From Kocuria massiliensis (lineage in GTDB: Bacteria > Actinomycetota > Actinomycetes > Actinomycetales > Micrococcaceae), in contig NZ_LT835161.1 in NCBI RefSeq assembly GCF_900169715.1, positions 496,001 to 560,000 of the forward strand: a DNA stretch of 64,000 nucleotides, given 5' to 3'. Both the position numbers and the translations under genes were made by a program. The notes beneath the pieces were generated by a model, which had not been told where the DNA came from, did not search any database, and was given only the letters and a program-made list of their open reading frames with translations. Each line of letters opens with the position of its first letter. Position 1 is the first letter of the stretch. This document shows positions 1 through 8,891 of the stretch, in pieces.

Positions 1-504
1 ACGCCGGTGGGCCACCTCAAGCCGGCCTTGCAGTCCTACTGGCTCGTGATCCACGTATCCGTGGCCGTGATGGCTTCCGGTGTCTTCACGCTGACCTTCG
101 CCATGGCTGTTCTGCAACTCATCCAGTCGCGCCGAGAGAAGAAGCTCATCGAAGGAGAAAAAGCTGGCCTGGGCTTCATGAGGCTCGTGCCCTCCTCGCA
201 AGCCTTGGAGAACTTCGCCTTCCGTCTCAACACCGTGGGCTTCGTCATGTGGACGTTCACCCTGGCGATGGGCGCGATTTGGGCCAATAAAGCCTGGGGA
301 CGCTACTGGGGCTGGGACACCAAAGAAGTCTGGACCTTCGTGATTTGGGTGGTCTACGCCGCCTACCTGCATGCTCGCGCGACGCGTGGCTGGACCGGAC
401 CGCGTTCGGCATGGCTGTCGATCATCGGATACGGCTGCATCATCTTCAACTTCACCGCCGTCAATGTGGTGTTCAACGGGTTGCACTCCTACTCGGGACT
501 CTAA
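1..504 (+). CDS. ccsB: Cytochrome c biogenesis protein CcsB/ResC, C-terminal part (5' end outside window)
   Basis: The reading frame is open from base 1, so only the C-terminal 167 residues are present. It is a multi-pass membrane protein of the CcsB/ResC family, the haem-handling half of System II cytochrome c maturation, which works with CcsA/ResB at the outer face of the membrane. The hallmark tryptophan-rich WWD-type segment reads WGRYWGWDTKEVWTFVIWV at about residues 99-117. It is followed by a His-containing loop and a last hydrophobic helix ending in NVVFNGLHSYSGL, as in the family. Internal GTG and ATG codons near base 7 are not the true start. A strong hairpin follows the stop. Confidence 0.93.
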   Translation, partial: TPVGHLKPALQSYWLVIHVSVAVMASGVFTLTFAMAVLQLIQSRREKKLIEGEKAGLGFMRLVPSSQALENFAFRLNTVGFVMWTFTLAMGAIWANKAWGRYWGWDTKEVWTFVIWVVYAAYLHARATRGWTGPRSAWLSIIGYGCIIFNFTAVNVVFNGLHSYSGL

Positions 505-514
505 GAGCCTCACC

Positions 515-559
515 ACGACGAAGCCCCCGGAGTTCTCTCGAACCCGGGGGCTTCGTCGT
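515..559. terminator. Bidirectional intrinsic terminator
   Basis: A perfect 16-bp stem (515-530 pairs with 544-559; arm begins ACGACGAAGCCCCCGG) lies between the convergent ccsB and PLDc_N-like genes. It can serve both strands. Confidence 0.85.
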
Positions 560-571
560 ACTCCGACGAGG

Positions 572-925
572 CTATTCGTCGTCGGCGTCTCGGCGACGTT
601 CTTCATTCCGCCGACGTTCCTCGTCTTTGCGGCGTCGTTCAGACTGTTGGCGAAGGAACCGAAGGTAATTCTCGTCGTCGTCGGGGGCCGAAGCCGACGG
701 CGCTTGTCGCGTGGAGCCGCGACCCCGTGAAGAGGCCTCGCGGCGGTACCCAAAGGCCAGCCATAGACCGGGGCCGACGACCGGCAGCAACAACACCACG
801 ATGAACCAGGCCCATGGGGGTAAAGCGAGGATCCGATGTTTCTCGGTCCTGCCGATATCCAATAACGCGTAGATGGTCATGCCGACGACGACGGCCGCCG
901 CGACGATGATCAGGACTGCTCTCAT
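572..925 (-). CDS. Small membrane protein with PLD nuclease N-terminal (PLDc_N) domain
   Basis: 117 residues: an N-terminal helix (about 3-22), a second helix (about 37-59) carrying the family signature PPWAWFIVVLLLPVVGPGLW, then a highly charged Arg/Glu-rich cytosolic tail (about 70-117). PLDc_N proteins are stand-alone membrane proteins with no known catalytic activity; the name comes from the N-terminus of cardiolipin synthases. On the minus strand a TAAACT -10-like box lies 6 nt before the ATG, suggesting a leaderless message. It is divergent from the DUF4229 gene. Confidence 0.85.
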   Translation of the reverse strand: MRAVLIIVAAAVVVGMTIYALLDIGRTEKHRILALPPWAWFIVVLLLPVVGPGLWLAFGYRREASSRGRGSTRQAPSASAPDDDENYLRFLRQQSERRRKDEERRRNEERRRDADDE

Positions 926-987
926 GCAACCAGTTTACCGAGGTGCACCCGCTGGGAAGCATCGAGCGGATTGCCAGGTCAGACGGG

Positions 988-993
988 TAGACT
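988..993 (+). promoter_or_regulatory. -10 box of a leaderless promoter (DUF4229 gene)
   Basis: TAGACT lies 8 nt before the GTG start at 1002, leaving no room for a ribosome binding site. This favours GTG 1002 over upstream in-frame codons. No convincing -35 is visible. Confidence 0.5.
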
Positions 994-1001
994 TGAGGAC
1001 C

Positions 1002-1292
1002 GTGAAGTTCTTGTACTACTCGCTCGTCCGACTCGCCATCATGGTCATAGTCTTCGTCGTGTGCGCGCTGTTGCATACGGGATTGGTCCTCGCGGCGGTC
1101 TTTGCCATTTTGATCGGTTTCGCCGTGGGGTACCTGGCTTTCCCGAAGCTGCACGCCGCCGCCACACGGGACCTCATGCGCGCTTGGTCGTCGCTCCGCG
1201 GCCGGAAGAAAACCACCGCTCAGGACGAGACCGCTGCCGACGAGGACGAATACGTCGAAGAGCAGCTGCGCCGCGAAGGCCGTGACGTTTAG
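1002..1292 (+). CDS. DUF4229 family membrane protein
   Basis: 96 residues with two hydrophobic helices (about 8-30 and 35-53) after the start VKFLYYSLVRLAIMV, then a charged acidic tail. Length and arrangement match the actinobacterial DUF4229 proteins of unknown function. The start is set by the TAGACT -10 box; longer frames to 873 would run through the promoter and the divergent neighbour. It converges with the MFS gene with a 15-nt gap. Confidence 0.8.
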   Translation: MKFLYYSLVRLAIMVIVFVVCALLHTGLVLAAVFAILIGFAVGYLAFPKLHAAATRDLMRAWSSLRGRKKTTAQDETAADEDEYVEEQLRREGRDV

Positions 1293-1307
1293 CTCTCCGA
1301 GCCGCGG

Positions 1308-2567
1308 TTAGGCCTCCGCACCAATTTTTCGATCACGGCCGGCCAGGATGCCCGCGATGAAGTGCACCACTGTGAGGCCCAACATCACGAAGAGCACCGG
1401 GGCCCAGCCGCCGAGTAGATCGGCGAACCAGCCGGCCAGCAGGGGGCCGAGGGCGGCCATGAGGTAACCCAGGCACTGCGCCATCCCCGAGAGCTTCATC
1501 GTTTGGGCGTAGCTATTGGTGCGGTACCCAATCATGGTCAGCGCGAGGGAGAAGCTACCCCCACATCCAATGCCGATGAAGCTGGCCCACAAGATGGCGG
1601 CTTGAGGTGCGACGAGGGCGCCGCCCACCGCCACGACGAGGAATCCCGCCAGGATCATGGCAAGCCAGCTCTGTGAGGGCTTGGAACCGGCAAAGAAACT
1701 CACGCTGAGATTGCCCAAAATGCCCACGATCTGCATCACGAACAGATGCAGACCAGACTCCGCGGCCGTGAAGCCCTGCGTTGCCTCGATCGTTGGGAGC
1801 CAGTTGGCCGCCGTATAGAACATCAATGATTGCAAGCCCATGAACACCGTGACCTGCCAGGCGATCGGCGTCTTCCAGAGGGAGACCCGCCGAGATGCGG
1901 AAGGCTCCACGGGAGACGGAATCGTCGGCATCGCCCCGGTGACCGCTTTCAGAACCGACCCCGAACGCTCGAATTCGGCCCGGCGCGCACGACGGGTGAG
2001 AAAAGCCCACCAGATGGCACAGACGATGGGGACAATCGCCCACAGTGCCAGGGCCGTCCGCCACCCGCCCGGTAATGCATGGGAAAGCGGTGCGGTGAAG
2101 CCCGAAGCCGTGGCCGCGCCCGTCGAGAGCACCGCGGTATACAGTCCGGTCATCAGCGCCACATGACGTGAAAAGTCCCTCTTGACGATCACCGGGACCA
2201 ACACATTGCCGATGGCGATTCCGACGCCGACCAGCAACGTGCCGAGCCACAAAAGAACCGCACCCGGAGTGGAGCGCAGCAGAATGCCGATGCTCAGAAT
2301 CACGAGCGCAACGAGGACCACGCGTTCGATGCCAATACGTTGGGCCGGCAGCGAGACCACCGGCGACAGGACGGCGAACGCCAGCAGGGGGAGCGCCCCA
2401 ATCAGCCCGAGACCTCCGGCACCTAGCCCTGTGTCGTGGCCAATCTCGTGGAGAACCGGACCGATCGTGGTGAGAGCCGGACGCAAGCACGAGGCAATCA
2501 GCAAGACAACAACGCACCAGGCCACGCTGACCCGGCGTGAGGACGAGGGCGAGGTGGGCGAGGTCAT
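1308..2567 (-). CDS. MFS transporter, CynX/NimT family
   Basis: 419 residues with about 12 membrane helices. The early RPALTTIGPVLHEI segment and overall pattern fit the CynX/NimT (cyanate / 2-nitroimidazole) branch of the major facilitator superfamily; the substrate cannot be read from sequence. The ATG shares one base with the menA stop (TGATG), so it is probably translated by coupling after menA. Being fused to a menaquinone operon does not itself suggest a role there. Confidence 0.88.
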   Translation of the reverse strand: MTSPTSPSSSRRVSVAWCVVVLLIASCLRPALTTIGPVLHEIGHDTGLGAGGLGLIGALPLLAFAVLSPVVSLPAQRIGIERVVLVALVILSIGILLRSTPGAVLLWLGTLLVGVGIAIGNVLVPVIVKRDFSRHVALMTGLYTAVLSTGAATASGFTAPLSHALPGGWRTALALWAIVPIVCAIWWAFLTRRARRAEFERSGSVLKAVTGAMPTIPSPVEPSASRRVSLWKTPIAWQVTVFMGLQSLMFYTAANWLPTIEATQGFTAAESGLHLFVMQIVGILGNLSVSFFAGSKPSQSWLAMILAGFLVVAVGGALVAPQAAILWASFIGIGCGGSFSLALTMIGYRTNSYAQTMKLSGMAQCLGYLMAALGPLLAGWFADLLGGWAPVLFVMLGLTVVHFIAGILAGRDRKIGAEA

Positions 2568-3442
2568 CAGGCTCCTAGGATCGACGCGACGAGCAATAGT
2601 ACGGAGAACAATACGCTGAGAATCCCGGTGTGCTTCAACACGGGAATCAGGGCGCGAAGGTCCTGAGCCGTGAGAACGGTGCGGACCGCGGGAACGGCAA
2701 ACGGAAGGGCCAGGAAGACCAGAAGGTTCCAGGAATTCTCCGGAACCGTGAAGAGCATCAGGGCGAAGGCCAGAACAATCTCGACGGCGTAGGCCAACCG
2801 GGCGCGGGGAGCGCCGAGACGCACCGCCAATGTTTTCTTGCCGGCGTCGGTATCGGTGGGAACATCGCGGAGATTATTCGCCATCAAGAGGGCACAGGCG
2901 ATCAATCCGAGGGCGATCGCGGCACACACCGACGTTGTGGAGAATCGGGACGCCTGAGAGAAGGTCGTTCCCAGGGTTGCGACCAGTCCGAAATACAGGA
3001 AGACGAAGAGGTCGCCGAGGCCTATATAGCCGTAAGGATGCTTGCCGCCCGTGTATCCCCACGCGGCGAAGACCGCTGAGAGCCCCACGACGAGGAACCA
3101 CCACTGATGCGTGGCCAGTACCAAAATCACGCCGGCCACCATGGCGGCGCCGAAGCATCCGAAGGCCGCGAATTTCACGTGGTGGGCGGGCGCCGCTCCG
3201 GAGCCGGTGAGGCGTAGGGGACCCACGCGGGCGTCGTCCGTCCCCTTGATTCCGTCGGAGTAGTCATTCGCGTAGTTCACGCCGATCTGAAGGAAAAGCG
3301 CCACCAACAAGGCAAGAAGGGCTGGAAGCGGTCGGAAGTCCCTCATCTGGACCGCAGCGGCAGTTCCCGCGATCACGGGGGAGACGGCCAACGGTAGGGT
3401 GCGAAGACGAGCGCCTTCGACCCACTGTCCGACGGTTGCCAC
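2567..3442 (-). CDS. menA: 1,4-dihydroxy-2-naphthoate polyprenyltransferase
   Basis: 291 residues, a UbiA-family integral membrane prenyltransferase. It joins the polyprenyl diphosphate tail to 1,4-dihydroxy-2-naphthoate to give demethylmenaquinone. The first Asp-rich motif is clear (NYANDYSDGIKGTDD), followed by RVGPLRLTGSG typical of MenA, and the second conserved block NNLRDVPTDTDAGKKTLAVR near residue 200. I chose GTG 3442 because AGGAG sits 6 nt upstream; an alternative GTG at 3469 lacks this. The prenyl donor is probably made by the synthase at 30488-31573. Confidence 0.93.
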   Translation of the reverse strand: MATVGQWVEGARLRTLPLAVSPVIAGTAAAVQMRDFRPLPALLALLVALFLQIGVNYANDYSDGIKGTDDARVGPLRLTGSGAAPAHHVKFAAFGCFGAAMVAGVILVLATHQWWFLVVGLSAVFAAWGYTGGKHPYGYIGLGDLFVFLYFGLVATLGTTFSQASRFSTTSVCAAIALGLIACALLMANNLRDVPTDTDAGKKTLAVRLGAPRARLAYAVEIVLAFALMLFTVPENSWNLLVFLALPFAVPAVRTVLTAQDLRALIPVLKHTGILSVLFSVLLLVASILGA

Positions 3443-3538
3443 GGAGGCTCCTCTCGATGTTCTGGGCACGATCCCGCCCAGAGAAAAGATGTGGATGGAA
3501 AGTTCATTGTCTCACGGGCCTAGACCCGAGAGTCGTCG

Positions 3539-4750
3539 TTACGTCCCGAGGCTCTCGTCCGACAAGGCGCGACGAGCCGCCCCGGCGTCGGGCTTTCCCG
3601 TGCTGGTTTGCGGCAGGTGGTCTACTACGAGGATGCGCTTGGGGACGGCTGCGGGACCGAGGTTCTCCCGGACATTCGCGCCGAGAGCCTCCAGATCAGG
3701 CTTCCGGCCCGGAGCGCGCGAAACGAGGGCGCGAATTTCCTGTCCCCACCGCTGGCTGGGGAGAGCGACGACCAATGCCTCCCGCACGCCCCGATCCCGC
3801 TCCAACTCCGCGGCCACAGCACGTGCCGAAACCTTGACTCCGCCGGTGATCACGACGTCGTCCGCGCGGCCCGCGACGGCCAACCGTCCTTGGGCGTCGA
3901 GCTCCCCGAGGTCATCCGTGCGATACCAGGTGTGTCCGTCGGCGTCGTGCCGGAACGCGCTCGCGGTCCTCTCAGGATCACCCAGATATCCCGACGCCAG
4001 CGTGGGCCCCCCGAGCCAGATCCTGCCGGGGCCGCCCTCTGCGGAAGGTTGTATGGCAATGCGGGTTCCGGGGAGGGCTTGCGCATCGTAGACGCAACCT
4101 CCGGCAGTCTCGGCGCTGCCGTACGTGAGGACCAGGGGAATGCTCTCTTCCCGACAACGCGCCAGTAGATCCGCCGACGCCGGGGCGCCGCCGAGGAGTA
4201 TCGCGTTGAAGCCCCGCAGCACCTCGAGGAGCTCGTCTTGTGGCACTCTTTCCGCATCGGCGTCTTCCAGCAGGGTATGAACTTGCGTCGGGACCAACGA
4301 GGTCATGCGGTGACGACCGGTGAGCTTCTCGGCGGCTCGGAGGAAATCGGCGGCCCCGAAACTGACCTCGCTGGAAATCGAGGCCGTGTGGATGGGGGAG
4401 GTCCCCGCGATGACGGAGCGTGCGATGACTTGGGCACCCGCCACATAATGCACGGGGAGGGCCAAGAGCCACTGCGCACCGCCGTCCGTTCCCGTGGCGG
4501 CCTCGGTGGCTAGTCCCGAAGCCCGCAGGGCGCGTGCAGTCAGAACGGTCCGTTTGGGCCGGCCCGTGGAACCTGAGGTCGAGACGATGAGCACGGGGGT
4601 TTCCTCACCCCGTCGCGTCTCCCGGGAGAGCCATCCGGAGAGATTTCGGTGGAGCTCGACGGGTGTGACCGAACCGGGGCCGTCGAGGAATGTGGCGGTC
4701 TCGGGAACGGAACTCAGGCTGGGCAATGGGGTCAACGCGGTGAAATCCAT
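3539..4750 (-). CDS. menE: o-Succinylbenzoate--CoA ligase
   Basis: 403 residues, an acyl-adenylate-forming enzyme that activates o-succinylbenzoate with ATP and CoA for MenB. It shows the P-loop-like STSGSTGRPKRTVLTARAL, the adenine-binding TYGSAETAGG, the YRTDDLGELDAQGRLAVAGR block with the conserved Asp, and a C-terminal lysine region (TSTGKPDAGAARRAL). It is shorter than typical ligases of the superfamily, as actinobacterial MenE is. It lies in the order menB, menE, menA on the minus strand, consistent with pathway clustering. Confidence 0.92.
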   Translation of the reverse strand: MDFTALTPLPSLSSVPETATFLDGPGSVTPVELHRNLSGWLSRETRRGEETPVLIVSTSGSTGRPKRTVLTARALRASGLATEAATGTDGGAQWLLALPVHYVAGAQVIARSVIAGTSPIHTASISSEVSFGAADFLRAAEKLTGRHRMTSLVPTQVHTLLEDADAERVPQDELLEVLRGFNAILLGGAPASADLLARCREESIPLVLTYGSAETAGGCVYDAQALPGTRIAIQPSAEGGPGRIWLGGPTLASGYLGDPERTASAFRHDADGHTWYRTDDLGELDAQGRLAVAGRADDVVITGGVKVSARAVAAELERDRGVREALVVALPSQRWGQEIRALVSRAPGRKPDLEALGANVRENLGPAAVPKRILVVDHLPQTSTGKPDAGAARRALSDESLGT

Positions 4751-4790
4751 GAGACTTCCAGACTAGACCCGGGCCATCCGTGCCAACCGA

Positions 4791-5756
4791 TCAGTAGTAA
4801 TACGGATACTGCGACCAGTCCGGATCGCGTTTGCCGAGAAAGGCATCGCGACCCTCGACCGCCTCGTCGGTCATGTACCCCATGCGGGTTGCTTCTCCCG
4901 CAAAGACCTGTTGCCCCACCATTCCGTCGTCGGGCAGGTTAAAGGCAAATTTGAGCATGCGGATCGCTTGTGGGGATTGCCGAGCTATGGCCGCGGCATA
5001 GTCCAGCGCGGTTTCCTCCAAGCGCTCGTGGGCCACAACCTCGTTGACCGCTCCCATCTGATACATCCGTTCGGCGTCGTATTCTCGGGCGAGGAAGAAG
5101 ATTTCCCGTGCGGCCTTTTGCCCCACCTGGCGGGCGAGCAAGGCCGAGCCATACCCCGCGTCGAAGGAACCGACCGTGGCATCCGTCTGCTTGAATTTGC
5201 CGAATTCCCGGGAAGCGATCGTCAGGTCGCACACGACGTGGAGGGAATGGCCACCGCCTGCGGCCCAGCCGGATACGACCGCGATCACGACCTTCGGCAT
5301 CGTCCGGATCAGGCGCTGTACCTCCAGGATGTGGAGGCGTCCCGCGCGCCCGGGGTCGATGGAATCGGCGTTCTCGCCATCGGCGTAGTGGTAACCGTCG
5401 CGGCCGCGAATGCGCTGGTCGCCGCCTGAGCAGAAGGCCCAACCGCCGTCTTTGGCCGAGGGGCCGTTGCCGGTGAGCAGCACGGTCCCGACGTCGCTGG
5501 TCATGCGGGCGTGGTCGAGCGCGCGGTACAGCTCATCCACCGTCCCCGGACGGAAGGCGTTGCGGACCTCGGGTCGGTCGAAAGCGATGCGAACGCAAGG
5601 GAGGTCACGGATCGGACGCCCGGAGGCATCCCGCTCGACCTGCCGGTGGTACGTGATGTCCTGAAAATCCTCGAAACCTTCGACGGACCGCCAGCGGTGA
5701 GGATCGAAAATGTCGGACACGGACGGGGGCAGGGGAGAATTCTCGAAAGTGCTCAT
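4791..5756 (-). CDS. menB: 1,4-dihydroxy-2-naphthoyl-CoA synthase
   Basis: 321 residues, crotonase fold. It closes the second ring of the naphthoquinone (Dieckmann-type condensation of o-succinylbenzoyl-CoA). The oxyanion-hole glycines are in SGGDQR (110-115) and GWAAGGGH (163-170). The catalytic loop TVGSFDAGYGS (194-204) and the conserved C-terminal tyrosines (ends YPYYY) are present. A TAAGAT -10 box on the minus strand (5769-5764) is 7 nt before the ATG, indicating leaderless transcription. Confidence 0.95.
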   Translation of the reverse strand: MSTFENSPLPPSVSDIFDPHRWRSVEGFEDFQDITYHRQVERDASGRPIRDLPCVRIAFDRPEVRNAFRPGTVDELYRALDHARMTSDVGTVLLTGNGPSAKDGGWAFCSGGDQRIRGRDGYHYADGENADSIDPGRAGRLHILEVQRLIRTMPKVVIAVVSGWAAGGGHSLHVVCDLTIASREFGKFKQTDATVGSFDAGYGSALLARQVGQKAAREIFFLAREYDAERMYQMGAVNEVVAHERLEETALDYAAAIARQSPQAIRMLKFAFNLPDDGMVGQQVFAGEATRMGYMTDEAVEGRDAFLGKRDPDWSQYPYYY

Positions 5757-5763
5757 CGTCTCG

Positions 5764-5769
5764 ATCTTA
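5764..5769 (-). promoter_or_regulatory. -10 box of leaderless menB promoter
   Basis: TAAGAT on the minus strand, 7 nt before the menB ATG, with no Shine-Dalgarno between. Confidence 0.5.
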
Positions 5770-5893
5770 GCCTCGATGTCATTTCCCCGTCGCGGGTGCT
5801 ATGGACCCTTCGAACTCACAAAAGATGCCCTCGCCCGATTGCTGAGTGGCCCACGACGTCGCCGCCCCAGTCACGAGTGAGCTAAGAAGCGAA

Positions 5894-6850
5894 TTAGTGC
5901 CCGTTGTCGCGTCGATTGACCTGAGGGATTCCCGAGGTTCGAATGAGCTTCAGGGCCTCCGTGTGAGTCGCGATGGCCGCCGCCGAGCGGTTTGCACGCC
6001 AGGTCACGGCGGCCCCGGAGATCACGATCAAGGCGATGCCCACATACGCCTCCGTGGTGAGCAGCTGACCGAGCAACCCAAGCCCCACCAGGGAGGAGAC
6101 CACCGGGTCCATCGAGAAGAAGACTCCCACGGTGGCCGGGCTCGTGAGGGAGACCGCCATGGCGTCGCAGGAGAAAGCGAGAGCCAGGCCCACGGCGCCG
6201 ATGAAAATCGCGATACCCCAGTCGCCCATCGTCATGTGTGGCACGGCCATCGCCGTGGCCGGGGACCACAGAATGGCGCCCACCGCAATCGAGACCGCCA
6301 GCCCACGAATCCCGGAGCTGGCCTCGGTTCCGCTGCTGATCTTTCCGGACAGGATCGTGTAGCCGGCCATCGAGGCGGAGGCCAGGGCCGCGAACAGGTA
6401 TCCAAGCAGGTCCGTGTCTCCGAAGGTGGGGCCGGCAATGAGGACGACGCCGGCCAAGGCCCCCATGGCAAAGAGCCCGTCCCTGAACTTTCGGACACCG
6501 ATCATCGCGACCGTAAAGGCTCCGAGATATTCCACCGTGACGGCAACACCTAAGGGAATGCGCTCCACGGCGAGGTAGAAGAAGACGTTCATGAGCGAGG
6601 TCACCACGCCGTAGGACACCACCGAGATCCAGTCCGCCTTGGCAAATCGCCAGAACCGGGGGCGGGCGATGAGCAACAGAACGACCGCCGCCGTGGTCAT
6701 ACGGAGCCCGGACACCGAGACGGGGTGAAATTTCTCGAAGAGTGTCGAGGCGACCGCCGTCGTGGTCTGAATTCCGGTCGAACCGATGAGCACGGCCAGC
6801 AGGGCGGCGGAACCCCTGCGCGACGGGGGAATGCGGCTAATGAGGGACAC
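5894..6850 (-). CDS. EamA/DMT family transporter (RhtA-like)
   Basis: 318 residues with ten predicted helices in two EamA repeats. The second repeat contains the hallmark pattern LTSPATVGVFFSMDPVVSSLVGLGLLG seen in RhtA-type threonine/homoserine exporters, where it reads ...EPVVAALLG. The substrate is therefore probably an amino acid or related metabolite, but this is inference. I chose GTG 6850 because GGAG lies 8 nt upstream; TTG 6856 is the alternative. It overlaps the end of gluQRS by 14 nt and is probably cotranscribed with it. Confidence 0.85.
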   Translation of the reverse strand: MSLISRIPPSRRGSAALLAVLIGSTGIQTTTAVASTLFEKFHPVSVSGLRMTTAAVVLLLIARPRFWRFAKADWISVVSYGVVTSLMNVFFYLAVERIPLGVAVTVEYLGAFTVAMIGVRKFRDGLFAMGALAGVVLIAGPTFGDTDLLGYLFAALASASMAGYTILSGKISSGTEASSGIRGLAVSIAVGAILWSPATAMAVPHMTMGDWGIAIFIGAVGLALAFSCDAMAVSLTSPATVGVFFSMDPVVSSLVGLGLLGQLLTTEAYVGIALIVISGAAVTWRANRSAAAIATHTEALKLIRTSGIPQVNRRDNGH

Positions 6851-7805
6851 GGGCAAGCTCCGATGACGGGTCGAGAATGGTCCAGGGTTCTAACGAGATG
6901 GCGTCTGGATCGAAAACGTCGAGCATCTGCTCGGCCGTCTCGGGCATGTGGTGCCCTGACGGAGAAGACACCGTGGGCAACGGCATGGACGCGGCGATCC
7001 TGCGGACCACGTCGGTCACGCTGAGCCCGGCGTCGCGCCATTGTTCCAGCGTGACGGCGCCGTCTCGCTTGGCCAAACGCGCACCTTCGCCGTTGAGAAC
7101 CAGGGGAACGTGGGCATAGTCGGGAATCGTCAGCCCCAAGAGTTCCGCGAGATACGCCTGACGTGGGGCCGAGGAGAGGAGGTCGTCTCCACGGACGACC
7201 TGATCGACCCCTTGAAAGGCGTCGTCGACCACGACCGCCAGGTTGTACGCCGCCCGACCATCATTGCGGACCAGGACGACGTCGTCCACCGGCGCCGAAT
7301 ATTCTCCCGCGTAATAGTCGTTGACGGTCCAGCTGGAGGCTTCCGCACGTAACCGCAAAGCTGCGGGACGTTCTGCTGCGCGCGCCGCGCGTTCGGCAGC
7401 GGATAGTTGACGGCAGGTGCCGGGGTAGGCACCGGGGGCCCCATGGGGTGCCGAGGACGCCTGCTGGATTTCGCGGCGCGTGCAAAAACACTCGTAGACG
7501 AGATCCTGGGCCTTCAGTTGAGCCACGGCATCCTCATAGGCTTCCGTGCGCCGTGATTGGACGAGCGGCTCTCCGTCCCAGTCGAGGCCGAGGCTCGCCA
7601 GATCCTCAAGTTGGCGTTCGGCCGAGCCTTCGCGAACGCGGTCGAGATCCTCGATACGCATCACGAAGCGGCGATTCGTCGACCGCGCGAAAAGCCACGC
7701 AAAGAGCGCGGTCCGCAGATTTCCCAGGTGAAGATCGCCCGAGGGCGACGGCGCATAACGACCGGCACCCAGCGCGGGATTCTGCGGGTGAGCTGGGATA
7801 TTCAT
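6837..7805 (-). CDS. gluQRS: Glutamyl-Q tRNA(Asp) synthetase
   Basis: 322 residues, a class I synthetase lacking the anticodon-binding domain, which glutamylates queuosine in tRNA-Asp. The HIGH-type motif is HLGN in RYAPSPSGDLHLGNLRTALF near residue 22, and the KMSKS counterpart is AKRDGAVTLEQ near residue 240. Zinc ligands FCTRREI...YPGTC are present, a feature that separates GluQRS from ordinary GltX. I chose ATG 7805 over an upstream start at 7883, which adds an Arg/Pro-rich stretch without homology value. It is divergent from the metallo-hydrolase gene. Confidence 0.9.
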   Translation of the reverse strand: MNIPAHPQNPALGAGRYAPSPSGDLHLGNLRTALFAWLFARSTNRRFVMRIEDLDRVREGSAERQLEDLASLGLDWDGEPLVQSRRTEAYEDAVAQLKAQDLVYECFCTRREIQQASSAPHGAPGAYPGTCRQLSAAERAARAAERPAALRLRAEASSWTVNDYYAGEYSAPVDDVVLVRNDGRAAYNLAVVVDDAFQGVDQVVRGDDLLSSAPRQAYLAELLGLTIPDYAHVPLVLNGEGARLAKRDGAVTLEQWRDAGLSVTDVVRRIAASMPLPTVSSPSGHHMPETAEQMLDVFDPDAISLEPWTILDPSSELARVPH

Positions 7806-7906
7806 GAATCCATCGTAACCAGCGGCACGCGGCCTGATCGCGGCCAGCGGACGGGACGGAGACCAGGGTGACGTGCGTATCACCGCTGATCAAGTACCGT
7901 AGAGAT

Positions 7907-8812
7907 ATGGCTCGAACACAAGAAATTGCCGACGGTATCTACGTCATCACCACGGATGACTACCGTTTAAATACCGGTTTGATCGTGGGCGGCGAGAAGG
8001 CCATGGTCATCGACACCGGTGCCGGGCCCCGCCAAGGCGCCGAAATTTTCCGCGCCGCGCGACGGCTGACCGATCTGCCCTTCGTGGTCGTCAACACGCA
8101 TGCCCACTACGATCACATCTTCGGCAACGCGGTCTTCGCAGCCGACGGAGTCACGGAGTTTTGGGCTCATCCCAACGCGGAGCGCGCGATGGAACGATAC
8201 GCGGACCGTCAGCGCGGATACGTCGAGACGTTGGAACCGGAGATGGCCCATCATCAGGGCCCCAACACGGACATCATCCTCCCGACCCGCTTGCTTCCGG
8301 GAGACGGCGGGCGCGCTTCATTTACCCGTGTCGATCTCGGGGACCGCGCCGTGACCCTCTTCTACCTGGGCTTGGGCCACACAGATAACGATGTCCTCGC
8401 GGGGGTCGATGAGGTCCTCTTCACCGGCGATATCGTCGAGCAGGGTGCCGACCCGGCCTTTGACGACTCTTTCCCCGAGGTCTGGGTGCAGACCCTGGCG
8501 ACCGTTGCTGGGCTGGACCGCTATCACGTCTTCGTCCCTGGGCACGGAACCCCCGTGGAGCGAACCTTCGTGCAACGCCAATCCGAGACGATGCGGGTGG
8601 CCATCGATCGCATCGCGGCGTCGACGGCTAATCCGGAGGCGGGGCCAACCACCGCGGCCATGTACAAGCTTCCTTACGACGCCGGCGTGACACGTATCCT
8701 CTTGGATCGTCTCGCTTGGCTTCAGGAGAAGGGCATCACCGGCAAGGATTACGTCTCCGACGAGCCGCCGTCGGGAGTGACCGGACCGATCACGACGGGC
8801 GAGCACGCCTAG
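7907..8812 (+). CDS. MBL-fold metallo-hydrolase
   Basis: 301 residues. The metallo-beta-lactamase motif HAHYDH is at about residue 64, with further metal ligands in GLGHTDND, FTGDIVEQGADP and FVPGHGTPV. Proteins of this architecture (glyoxalase II / QuoP-like) hydrolyse diverse esters or lactones; no specific substrate can be assigned. A TACCGT -10 box 6 nt before ATG 7907 supports this start over the upstream 7868 codon. A strong terminator follows. Confidence 0.85.
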   Translation: MARTQEIADGIYVITTDDYRLNTGLIVGGEKAMVIDTGAGPRQGAEIFRAARRLTDLPFVVVNTHAHYDHIFGNAVFAADGVTEFWAHPNAERAMERYADRQRGYVETLEPEMAHHQGPNTDIILPTRLLPGDGGRASFTRVDLGDRAVTLFYLGLGHTDNDVLAGVDEVLFTGDIVEQGADPAFDDSFPEVWVQTLATVAGLDRYHVFVPGHGTPVERTFVQRQSETMRVAIDRIAASTANPEAGPTTAAMYKLPYDAGVTRILLDRLAWLQEKGITGKDYVSDEPPSGVTGPITTGEHA

Positions 8813-8821
8813 AAGTCGCGA

Positions 8822-8854
8822 CAAGGCGGCAGACACCGAGTGTCTGCCGCCTTG
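8822..8854. terminator. Intrinsic terminator between convergent genes
   Basis: Perfect 14-bp stem, arms 8822-8835 and 8841-8854 (CAAGGCGGCAGACA), 5-nt loop. It separates the MBL gene from the convergent PAP2 gene. Confidence 0.85.
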
Positions 8855-8891
8855 AGCATATTCACGATCATTCGACCCTGGGGCCGGTGGT